Origin: Epithemia pelagica
Lineage: Eukaryota > Bacillariophyta > Bacillariophyceae > Surirellales > Surirellaceae
Direction: 5' to 3'
Assembly (NCBI GenBank): GCA_946965045.2
Contig: OX337231.1
Span: 2,418,001-2,482,000, forward strand
DNA: 64,000 nt
Notes under the pieces: generated by a model
Database searches by the model: none
Told to the model about the DNA's origin: nothing
What the model saw: the letters and a program-made list of their open reading frames with translations, nothing else
In this document: positions 1-7,965 of the stretch, one piece after another
Position numbering within the stretch: position 1 is the stretch's first letter
Layout: every line of letters starts with the position of its first letter
Translations under genes and position numbers: made by a program

Positions 1-95
1 AATTCGGAGGAACCCGACAATGGCAGCGTAGGTACGACGAGTGTGTGTGTCTTTTTCTCGTGGATCGATGCACCACGTGTTGATGTCTTGTGTCT

Positions 96-635
96 CGTTG
101 TGGTTTGTGGTCCGTTGCGCGCACCCGAGTCGTTGTGGGGGACCAACTGCGCACGCCCCAACCTTGGCGTGCTCGTAGGGGGAGACGGAACGCACAAGAT
201 ACAAGTCTAAACCCTAGCCTTATCAACGCTTTTAACCCCATTGCCAAAACTACATACATATACCTAGAGTTATATCGACGGCTCTCTCCATATCTTACAA
301 TATACTCAACCCCCTTTAGAGAATTCCGGAATGATGGATCCCTTTCAATGTTGTTGTCGTCCAGCCCAAGAGGAGACTCCTGTGGCGGGAGACTTTTTGG
401 TGGCGACTCGTTTGTTCTGTTTGGGTTTGTGCAACAAGGACAACCCCCTCTCATAGCTAGAGAGAAATGCTCGTTCTTGATCCGTCTACATCCGTGCCTG
501 CCTCTCTCCCTCGAGAGCAAGGAATGCGACTTGTGGTGGCACCATTAACATTGTTTGTCGCCTGGCCGTATTCGTGGTTCCTCGGGTTTGGGGGGAGTCC
601 TTCCTCTTCTTCCCCAATAAGAATCGACCACAAGC
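96..635. repeat. Direct repeat, left copy (upstream region of a Crinkler-like gene)
   Basis: About 540 bp that match 3173-3700 in the same orientation with scattered substitutions and small indels. Shared landmarks are the block around 113-175 (tccgttgcgcgcacccgag) and the block around 480-635, which ends at aatcgaccacaagc. In the right copy this sequence lies directly upstream of the minus-strand effector gene and includes the tail of the next gene. The left copy is therefore best read as the promoter side of a further copy of that gene beyond the left edge. No start codon of such a gene is visible in 1-95. Confidence 0.8.
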
Positions 636-715
636 TCGATCGGCACCTCTTTTTTGCCATGGCCTCGTACACCATATATACAGAAGGTTGCCCGTACGAA
701 CAATTCCCCTCGTTA

Positions 716-3151
716 TTATCCACCGAAAGTAATGCAAGAGATGTTTTTGCCCTTTGACCAAACTTGGCATCCGGTAAACTTCTCGTCGAATGCGACAACC
801 AGTCTAAATTCATCGTTATCCTTCGGTCTGAAGCCTGGTTTTCTGAAATCAACTATCCGAAAGTCTTGAATAGATGGAGTGAAGTATTTCCCTCTGTTTG
901 GTTGTCCTGGTCCCGTTGGTTCCAAAAACCTTTCCTTATGCTCTCTGAAGCTACTGCCCTCTCGCATCAGCTCGATCCCATAGTAGTAGTCACTGTTCAC
1001 ATAGAAATCAAGTTCGCCTTTTTTTCCATCTCCACGATCAGGCAGTACAGCACTCATTTCAGACACAACCTCGGTGCTAGCCGGAAGACATGATGTAAGA
1101 CCTTTGAAAAACATTTGTTGAAGTGAGCTCTCTTTGGGGAAACCACCGTCTGAAGCTTTGCAGCTCTGACACAGATCTACTCGTTTGAAAGTTTGCAAAG
1201 ATGCGAGAACAATGTCCAATATACTTTTGAAAGTGGTTCCGTCATCAGCTCGGTTTTGAAACAATGCGGAATACAGTCGTCTTGATGATAGCTTGAACGC
1301 AACTTGTTGCCTCATCTCAGCCCAAGTTTTTGACTTTATTTGTTGGTTCAAGTCTTGCACGAAGTAAACCTTTAGTAGCAACAGCACAAGATCGATACTG
1401 AGTTGCTTTGAATCGTCAATCATGGCATCTTGCAATTCCGTTCGCTGCTCATCTGAGAAATCATCACAATTCGGTGGCCAAATTCTGGTGTAGGTATGGT
1501 CCAAAAACTTCTTTGAAAGCAAAAAGGATATCATTGCCCCAGCATCCAGGTTCTTCCGCAACCTTGCAAATTCATCAAGTTTGTCCAGTGATACTTGTAA
1601 CGCAAACACGTGCCCCCCACACTGATCGGTTACGGCGTTGACTACCACGCACATTGACTTCTCGTCAAGTCTTTTCAGATCATCTTTCTCGTCCAGTAGG
1701 CCTGCGACAAAAACCTTTTCCTCCTCGGGCGTGAGGCGTAGGTCCTTAAACGAGATTACGGCATCAGTGGAGAGAATGGGGGAAGCGGGATCGCTAGCAC
1801 ATCGACGCGTCGTGGCTCCTACGATCCGTAACTTGTGATCTTTAAGAAATCGCCCGTTGACAAGTTGCTCCCAAAAATGGGATTCCACGTTTTGAATATC
1901 ATCGCAAAAAAGTAAACGCACTTGATTTTCAAACTGTTGGTCCATTTGGGATACAGCTTGCCTTAGTTGCTCGAGTGGGGGTTTATCTTTTTCCATGAAC
2001 GTGTAGGCCGTTACAGGCAGTGGGCCTCCTTTCGCATTGTTCTTGGCTGTGCGACAAAAGTGGTCGATGAGATTCATTAGGCTGGATTTACCGACACCAG
2101 CTGGTCCCTTCAGCAAAACAAGTTCGTGGCGCTCGATCAGATCCAAAACCTTCGCAACAAGATGATCTCTCTGAAGAGTCTTCTTGTCTTTTGGATCAAT
2201 TCCTTTGGTGTATCGCAGTGTCCGTTGCCTCCTTGGTTTATTTGGCATAATCGGACCCAGTGTGTACGTGCCGCCATCCACGAGGGATGCCTTGAATCCA
2301 TCTTCTAACCCATAACAACTAATCCACTCCTTGAGTAGCGTCTCCACAACAGCATCGTTTGACCCAAAGCGGAGCAGGAACTCTTCCATCGTCCACTCTC
2401 GGGCACCTCTCCATGTCAGGTTGCCGTATTCTGACCGGAATTTGGCTTCCACTAGCAAACGAAACTTGCCATTCTCACCGACAAGCGTCGACAAGTCTGT
2501 TTCATCATGTACTACTAGCGTATCAGTCATTTCTCGGTTGAAGATGAACCTTTGTCGTCCTTGATCTTTTCTTCTGCTGAGGATGTTTTTGTTATGGTTC
2601 GATTCCTGTGAATCATCGTTGGAAGCGGTGGCTTGGGAGGGTGACCAAGGAGAAAAGGGAGATTGGGTGCCTTGCGAGCTATCGCTACCACCAGACTTGG
2701 AAGGAGACCATGGCGAGAGGGATGATTTCCCTGAATCGGATCCGCCGGATGGTGGACCTGGCTCGTACGAAAACGTTGACTGGGAAGCCTCGCTGTCCGT
2801 GCTTGCTTCGGCCGACCCGTCTCCACTGCTTCCATTAATGTCCCCATTGGTACCACTGCTATCCTGCTCCGAGTCAGTGGTACTGCCACCGGAAGGTGAC
2901 CACTGTGAGAGTGGGTTTCCACCGCCACCACCTCCTCCTCCTCCACCGCCACCAGACGACCATGCTTTCTTGACCTGTGACGAGCCACCCGCCGGTGGAA
3001 TGGATGAACTTAGCACTAGACCTTCTTTGTGCCTGTTGTTGCCTTCCACTGGGCGACTTTTTGATCGACAAGTAAACGATTGGAAAAAGCCTCCAAATCC
3101 AGTGACCCTCGTTGGACTCGACGACAAGACCGCCAAAACGAAAATCCTCAT
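716..3151 (-). CDS. Crinkler/RHS-type effector-like protein: signal-like N-terminus, P-loop NTPase, C-terminal nuclease-like domain
   Basis: Encodes 811 aa from the ATG at 3151. The open frame runs 42 codons further upstream, but that part lies in the flanking repeat. Residues 1-20 (MRIFVLAVLSSSPTRVTGFG) resemble a signal peptide. A Gly/Ser-rich stretch with a poly-Gly run (codons near 2921-2960) follows, then a header-like region near residues 205-290. A P-loop GPAGVGKSS lies near residue 349 and a Walker B LLFCDDIQ near 415. The last 150 residues contain LDF...ELMREG, which could be the D...ExK core of a restriction-endonuclease fold. This order (header, NTPase, REase-type nuclease) is that of the Crinkler-RHS proteins of oomycetes, fungi and trypanosomes, some secreted and some retrotransposon-linked. 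The family assignment is inference from motif order. A STAND-type NTPase of other function remains possible. Confidence 0.55.
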   Translation of the reverse strand: MRIFVLAVLSSSPTRVTGFGGFFQSFTCRSKSRPVEGNNRHKEGLVLSSSIPPAGGSSQVKKAWSSGGGGGGGGGGGGNPLSQWSPSGGSTTDSEQDSSGTNGDINGSSGDGSAEASTDSEASQSTFSYEPGPPSGGSDSGKSSLSPWSPSKSGGSDSSQGTQSPFSPWSPSQATASNDDSQESNHNKNILSRRKDQGRQRFIFNREMTDTLVVHDETDLSTLVGENGKFRLLVEAKFRSEYGNLTWRGAREWTMEEFLLRFGSNDAVVETLLKEWISCYGLEDGFKASLVDGGTYTLGPIMPNKPRRQRTLRYTKGIDPKDKKTLQRDHLVAKVLDLIERHELVLLKGPAGVGKSSLMNLIDHFCRTAKNNAKGGPLPVTAYTFMEKDKPPLEQLRQAVSQMDQQFENQVRLLFCDDIQNVESHFWEQLVNGRFLKDHKLRIVGATTRRCASDPASPILSTDAVISFKDLRLTPEEEKVFVAGLLDEKDDLKRLDEKSMCVVVNAVTDQCGGHVFALQVSLDKLDEFARLRKNLDAGAMISFLLSKKFLDHTYTRIWPPNCDDFSDEQRTELQDAMIDDSKQLSIDLVLLLLKVYFVQDLNQQIKSKTWAEMRQQVAFKLSSRRLYSALFQNRADDGTTFKSILDIVLASLQTFKRVDLCQSCKASDGGFPKESSLQQMFFKGLTSCLPASTEVVSEMSAVLPDRGDGKKGELDFYVNSDYYYGIELMREGSSFREHKERFLEPTGPGQPNRGKYFTPSIQDFRIVDFRKPGFRPKDNDEFRLVVAFDEKFTGCQVWSKGKNISCITFGG

Positions 3152-3172
3152 GATGATGACCCCAATGTCGAT

Positions 3173-3700
3173 CTTTGTGGTTTTGGTCCGTTGCGCGCAC
3201 CCGAGTCGTTGTAGGGGACCAACTGCGCACGCCCCAACCTTGGCGTGCTCGTAGGGGGCAGATACACTCCTATCCAAACCCTAACCTCATGAACGCTTGT
3301 AACCCCGTTGCCAAAACTACCTCTATACACCTTCCTACTACCTAGGTAGAGTCATATCGACAGCTCTCTACAATACTCATCCCAATTGCGAAATGCTGGA
3401 TCCCTTTCAATGTTGTTGCCGTCTAGCCCAGGAGGAGACTCTTGTGGCGGATGATGTTTTTGGTGGCAACTCGTTTGTTCCGCTTGGGTTTGTGCATCAA
3501 GGACAACCCCCTCTAATAGCTAGAAAGAAATTCTCGTTCTCTCGATCCGTCTACATCCGTGCCTGCCTCTCTCCCTCGAGAGCAAGGAATGCGACTTGTG
3601 GTGGCACCATTAACTTTGTTTGTCGCTTGACCGCATCTTTGGTTCCTCGGGTTTGAGGGGAGTCCTTCCCCTTCTTTTCCAATAAGAATCGACCACAAGC
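3173..3700. repeat. Direct repeat, right copy
   Basis: Same-orientation copy of 96-635, offset about 3.07 kb. It covers the presumed promoter and 5' leader of the effector gene (starting at 3151, minus strand) and the last 24 codons and stop of the membrane-protein gene whose coding region enters from the right. The homology ends at about 3700, inside that gene. Tandem duplication of a unit 'gene plus upstream region' explains both copies. No terminal inverted repeats or TG...CA ends were seen, so an LTR origin is not supported. Confidence 0.8.
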
Positions 3701-5730
3701 GTCGTGACAAAGGGAATGACAAAGGCCACACAACTGGCTTGCATCATGGCATACCAATGAGGACCTGCCACTACCACCGAGACAATCCAGGGCAAATAGG
3801 CCATACTGGCGGGTGGTTGTACGAAGAACAATGGTGGTACTACTGTCGTTGTTGTTGTTGTTGTTGTCGAGGAACCCAAACTGGTCCACACGGCCGAGGG
3901 TGTACACGCCATCATGGACGACAATGACGTTGTTGACGATGCAATACTGTGACTGTGAGTCCAGACCAAGACGGCACAGGACAAACCACTGGCCACATAT
4001 CCACTAACATTGATCCACCGGGATTCTTCCATGTATGGGTAACACACTTCGACAAAGTCACCAAACATTAGATTGATCCACAAGCCTCGTTGACACAAGG
4101 CTCGATCGGCGACTCTGGCGGCCTGGTTGTGGTGGTTCGTACTCGTACTAGACTGGCCCGCAGTCACGAGTACCTTGGCGGCACAAATACCGGCACAGAC
4201 CACGACCAGCGTCAATTCGTCCACGGCACCCAAAAAACTCGCCGTCGACCCTGGTTGTTCCAATTCCACGAGAATCAAGGGCAAGTGCACGGCATGGTAA
4301 TATCCCACCTTGGACGAGGCACACGACAAACAGCCCCACGCACCGGCGGCCACCAAGGGCGCATACCACACGCCGGTACACACGGCCGAATCTGTCACGG
4401 TCCAAGAAAGCACTCGTCGCAGCAACGCCGTACTCGATCGGGCCAGAGGTGTCACGGTACAGGCCATGAGACTGCCCACGAGACTGCCCCACCCTCCGGC
4501 GGCCAACAAGGTGGTCATGGTGGCGGGGACATTGGCCACGAGACTGGGAATCATGACCCAGGGTTCCATCCAGGCTTGAATCACATGACCTGCAATCAAC
4601 CCCGCCACAATGGAACCGCGGCACCCAATGGCACTGGCCACCGTGGCAGCCATGACTAAGGATGCCGTGGCGGATTCCTTGGACGTGCATGACGACGACA
4701 AGAGCGACGAGGAACTTGTCGTCGTCTTGGAGTTGGCGACTCGTGTGGCCATGAGAATGGCACAGACTGTCGGTAAGACAAAATGATTCAAGGTGGATTG
4801 GATCAAATCCAATTCTGCCGAAATGGATTCCCGCGTCACGGGAAGGTAGGACAAGAATGGAACCACGACCGTCGGGGGTTCTTGTTCCAATAACGTTTGC
4901 ACATTTTGTAGGAAAAAGCGAGACAGGGCCACGGCCCAAAATGCCGGCAAGGAGGCATTGAGCGTACTCGTCCACGATGCCGTAGATTCTGGTCCCGTGT
5001 TTCCGTCATTGTCGTCGTCCTGTTTTGTAGATGGTTTCCATGGCTTGTACAGATGGGTTCGTCCAAACGTTTGGGCCAGACTGTACGTATAGGACAAGGC
5101 CCGTGTTTGTGTCGTGGTGGCAATGGATCCCCCGGCATTGCCCACCAATCGGACTCCCAGAGCAGCGGCATGGGCCAGCGAGGATCCTCCACTGCCTGTG
5201 AGGGGAATCTTGGATTGAACGGCGGCATCCAACACGGATCGACACAAGGGCACATGCATGGAAATCCCAATCAAGGCATGAATCGTCCCCGTGCGAATCG
5301 CTCGCGCCAGTACAGTGTCCAACCACGGTTGGGCATACAACCGATTGATCCGATCCAATGTGTCCGTGGCCACGACTTGAATGTGCAAGACGTGGGTACC
5401 TACTGTCGTAGTGGTGGTGGTCGAATTCTTTGGGTCGTCCTGGTTGTCGTCGGTCGATTCGGTGAATGGTTGGAGCGTTGCCACAATCCATTGCGCCAGG
5501 TCCGTGTCGGCTCGGACGGAATCCATGGATTTGCCCTGCAACAAGGAAATGTACATGGCATGGACCAACCGTGCGCGAATCAAGGACAAGTGGTACTGAA
5601 TGGTCTGCAACAAGTGAGCCGCATGTTCCTGTCCCAGGGTTGCCAGGCCACCTCCCGAACTCCCCATCAAGGCCACATTGAGAATCGACAATGGTTCTTG
5701 GGTTTTGGTGGTTTCGCCGGGGTTTGCCAT
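3610..5730 (-). CDS. Unrecognised polytopic membrane protein with Gly-rich soluble N-terminal half
   Basis: Encodes 706 aa from the ATG at 5730; an open extension to 5868 has no ATG with better context. Residues 15-110 and 130-210 are soluble and glycine-rich, with VALMGSSGGGLATLG and IPLTGSGGSSLAHAAALG followed by VRLVGNAGGSIATTT. The latter looks like a phosphate- or sugar-phosphate-binding loop. From about residue 270 many hydrophobic segments follow (at least eight), several Gly/Ala-rich. The last 24 residues, beginning YWKRRGRTPLKPEEP, are encoded inside the duplicated repeat. I do not recognise the family. A transporter or membrane enzyme with a sugar-phosphate-sensing domain is a guess only. 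It is divergent from the endonuclease gene at 6017, start codons 286 bp apart. Confidence 0.65.
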   Translation of the reverse strand: MANPGETTKTQEPLSILNVALMGSSGGGLATLGQEHAAHLLQTIQYHLSLIRARLVHAMYISLLQGKSMDSVRADTDLAQWIVATLQPFTESTDDNQDDPKNSTTTTTTVGTHVLHIQVVATDTLDRINRLYAQPWLDTVLARAIRTGTIHALIGISMHVPLCRSVLDAAVQSKIPLTGSGGSSLAHAAALGVRLVGNAGGSIATTTQTRALSYTYSLAQTFGRTHLYKPWKPSTKQDDDNDGNTGPESTASWTSTLNASLPAFWAVALSRFFLQNVQTLLEQEPPTVVVPFLSYLPVTRESISAELDLIQSTLNHFVLPTVCAILMATRVANSKTTTSSSSLLSSSCTSKESATASLVMAATVASAIGCRGSIVAGLIAGHVIQAWMEPWVMIPSLVANVPATMTTLLAAGGWGSLVGSLMACTVTPLARSSTALLRRVLSWTVTDSAVCTGVWYAPLVAAGAWGCLSCASSKVGYYHAVHLPLILVELEQPGSTASFLGAVDELTLVVVCAGICAAKVLVTAGQSSTSTNHHNQAARVADRALCQRGLWINLMFGDFVEVCYPYMEESRWINVSGYVASGLSCAVLVWTHSHSIASSTTSLSSMMACTPSAVWTSLGSSTTTTTTTTVVPPLFFVQPPASMAYLPWIVSVVVAGPHWYAMMQASCVAFVIPFVTTLVVDSYWKRRGRTPLKPEEPKMRSSDKQS

Positions 5731-6016
5731 GGTTGTTGTGGTTCCCTGCAGCGCCAAAGCTGGAACGAGACGTTTTGATCTTGGCAGCCTCTCAAGAGTT
5801 CGTTTTGTTGGTCGGCACTTTGTCTTCCCGGTTCTCGAACCTTTGCTGTGGTTCCGAGTTCCGTGCACCCTTGATGTTGTGGGTTATGAGTTGTGAGGTA
5901 GCTTCGAGTCGCACATTGTTTGTGTGCATCTGTCGAAATCAGTCGCTCATCATTTCATGGATCGTTCCACAAAGAGTTTGGTTGTGTGGTTGTCTAGAGT
6001 ATTCTTGTGAAGGACC

Positions 6017-6868
6017 ATGTCAGCCTCCCCCAACGAAGAGGAAGCAAAGGAAATGAAGAAGCATGTAGAGGAAGAAGAAGGGGCAGAACGGGCAAAAGAC
6101 GGACTTGCCCAACGAAGACGGTTACCAGCAGCACCCGAACAACTCCCGACCAATGCCTCCACCAGCAGCACCACAACGTCCACGTCCCACGTGGATGCTC
6201 CTGGTTCGACTCCCCCAACCAAACAGGACGACGACGACGACACGATTCCACCAAGTACAGCAACGAATGATCATGAGAATGAGCAAAGGAATCGTTCCTG
6301 GGAAGATCGGATTCTGTTGGTTCGAAGGTATTATGAAGGTCAAGGATACCGTGTCCATTCGGGATTGCAATTTGGATGTGAACTCGTTTTGTATGCCGAT
6401 GATCCCAGTAAGGTTCATTCCGATTTTTGCGTCCATGTGGTTCCCGAAGGTACGATTAAAAAATCCCAAGAAGAATGACCTGAAAATTGAGACATCTGAC
6501 GACGTATTTTGATTTTGTCTATTTTCCATGGATAATGTGCTTACTTTTATGTACACATCACAGATGGCCTGTTGGATTGGCGCATGATGCAATCCTTGGT
6601 TCGATCCATGCCCGATTTGCACAAGACATTGATTTTGGCCAATCCTATTCTAGTGGAACCAGTCACGGATGAAACCACCAGCGGCAGCGCCACAACGGCA
6701 CTCCCCCAACTGGTACGGGTGGACGAATTGGCCTTTGCCACGGAACATGCACCCTTTCGTCATCGCAAAACACGAGGCGAAGTAGGATCGCAACGCAAAA
6801 GCAAAAAATCCAAACGGAACGAACAAGAACAACAACAGCAGCCAACTGCTGCAGCCGAAAACCCGTAA
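6017..6868 (+). CDS. tRNA-splicing endonuclease catalytic-type subunit (Sen2/Sen34-like)
   Basis: Two exons, 6017-6449 and 6564-6868, with a 114-nt GT-AG intron (6450-6563) in phase 1. Together they encode 245 aa. The spliced frame reads HVVPE-DGLLDWRMMQ across the junction. Residues 90-190 match the tRNA-intron endonuclease fold: GYRVHSGLQFGCELVLYADDP, HSDFCVHV and LHKTLILANP carry the Tyr, His and Lys of the catalytic triad. A catalytic subunit is therefore more likely than the non-catalytic Sen15 or Sen54. The N-terminus is acidic and Ser/Thr-rich; the C-terminus is basic (KSKKSKRN) and could be a nuclear signal. In the family, this complex cleaves intron-containing pre-tRNAs. Whether it is Sen2 or Sen34 cannot be decided here. 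Confidence 0.72.
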
Positions 6869-7965
6869 CATGAGAGCGTCCGTGCGGCACCGGTTCCTGC
6901 CCTGCTCTGTCGACTGTTGTACTCCAGTTACTACCTACCCGGTCCAAACTCGACGACTGCAACCGGCTCGGCTGTGAAACCAAACCATGGATTCTTCTTC
7001 CAGTGTTGGTGATGCCACCATGTCCAATCCTGTTCCCTTTCTTTTTCGGAAAGGACACACCAAGAACTGAACACACCCATGACATTCGTTCCAGTCCATG
7101 GCTACATGTTTTTAATCCACCAACACTCGACTATATTCCATGGCGATGGGTCCATCCAGCTTTGCTCTAGCTTTGAAACAGTACCGAAATGCCAACGAAA
7201 TTGCAAGCTACAAAAGAAATTGCAAGCTACCAAAGCAAGTCGATTCCAACATCCATGGTCCAATCCACTTCTGTGAAATTGTGAAAAGCACACGTGTTCG
7301 CTTGTGCCTCGGTTCATTCCCGCTACAATGTAGGAGGGGTACCAGCTCATAGGAACAGTTGCAGAGCTCCGCCACTCACTCGGATGAACCGTAGGTTGTA
7401 CAATCACAAAGGGTCAATTCTTTTTAAGAGAATTGGATGCCTCATGATATCTGTTACTTACGGCCAACTGGAACGTGCAATCCCCTTGTTGCTTTCGTCT
7501 ACTAGGTAGGAGTAGAGCTTTCCAAAATGGAGTTGTTGCAAGCTATGTGGGCGGCGTTCGTCTCTAGGAGTATACATAGGTACCTACTCCTACCTAGTTT
7601 GTTGGGCAATTGCCGAATGCCGAACTCACAAAAGATACCTTTCAAGGTTTGGCAAGATTTATATTATAATAGATATACAATAGAATTTTGTTGGTCGCAT
7701 ACCAGCCCCACCTACAAACTATCTGTCTCTTATTGGATCCGTATCTCCCCCACTCCGATGGGCATGGGGCAATACAAAAAACGGCGAGCAAAAAATGAGG
7801 CCACAAAGATCCAACAAAGAATTCACGCGATGTTGACCAAAAAAAAAAAGATATCGTTGTTCTCGGTGCTTCTTTGGCGCATTGTGAATCTCGACGCCTT
7901 GTTGGCCCTCCATTGGACTTGGGAAAACGAAAATAAATAGTCCACAGACACCACCACCACACACC
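6869..7965. other. Intergenic region, no gene seen
   Basis: About 1.1 kb without a convincing coding region. It contains a short tandem duplication (gaaattgcaagctac at about 7197 and again about 20 bp on) and two copies of a short palindromic element (see separate entry). The right end is the promoter and leader of the ABC transporter. Confidence 0.6.
7497..7600. repeat. Short dispersed motif, two copies in opposite orientation
   Basis: ctaggtaggagtag at about 7502-7515 and ctactcctacctag at about 7585-7598 are reverse complements. The second also pairs locally with taggagta at 7566, giving a small hairpin. Similar strings occur in other intergenic stretches, for example near 3330, 22775, 31150, 45255 and 61568. 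Confidence 0.5.

Noticed and set aside
2583-3254. Plus-strand ORF of 223 codons over the effector gene
   Set aside because: It is the antisense of the Ser/Gly/Pro-rich N-terminal part; its poly-Pro run is the complement of poly-Gly codons.
96-3700. Direct repeats as LTRs of a retroelement carrying the effector gene
   Set aside because: No TG...CA ends, no target duplication and no RT, and the right repeat contains the tail of a neighbouring gene; tandem duplication is simpler.
4090-4975. Long ORFs on both strands within the membrane-protein gene
   Set aside because: They lie in other frames of a coding region with strong codon bias, have His/Gly/Arg-rich improbable composition and no domains.
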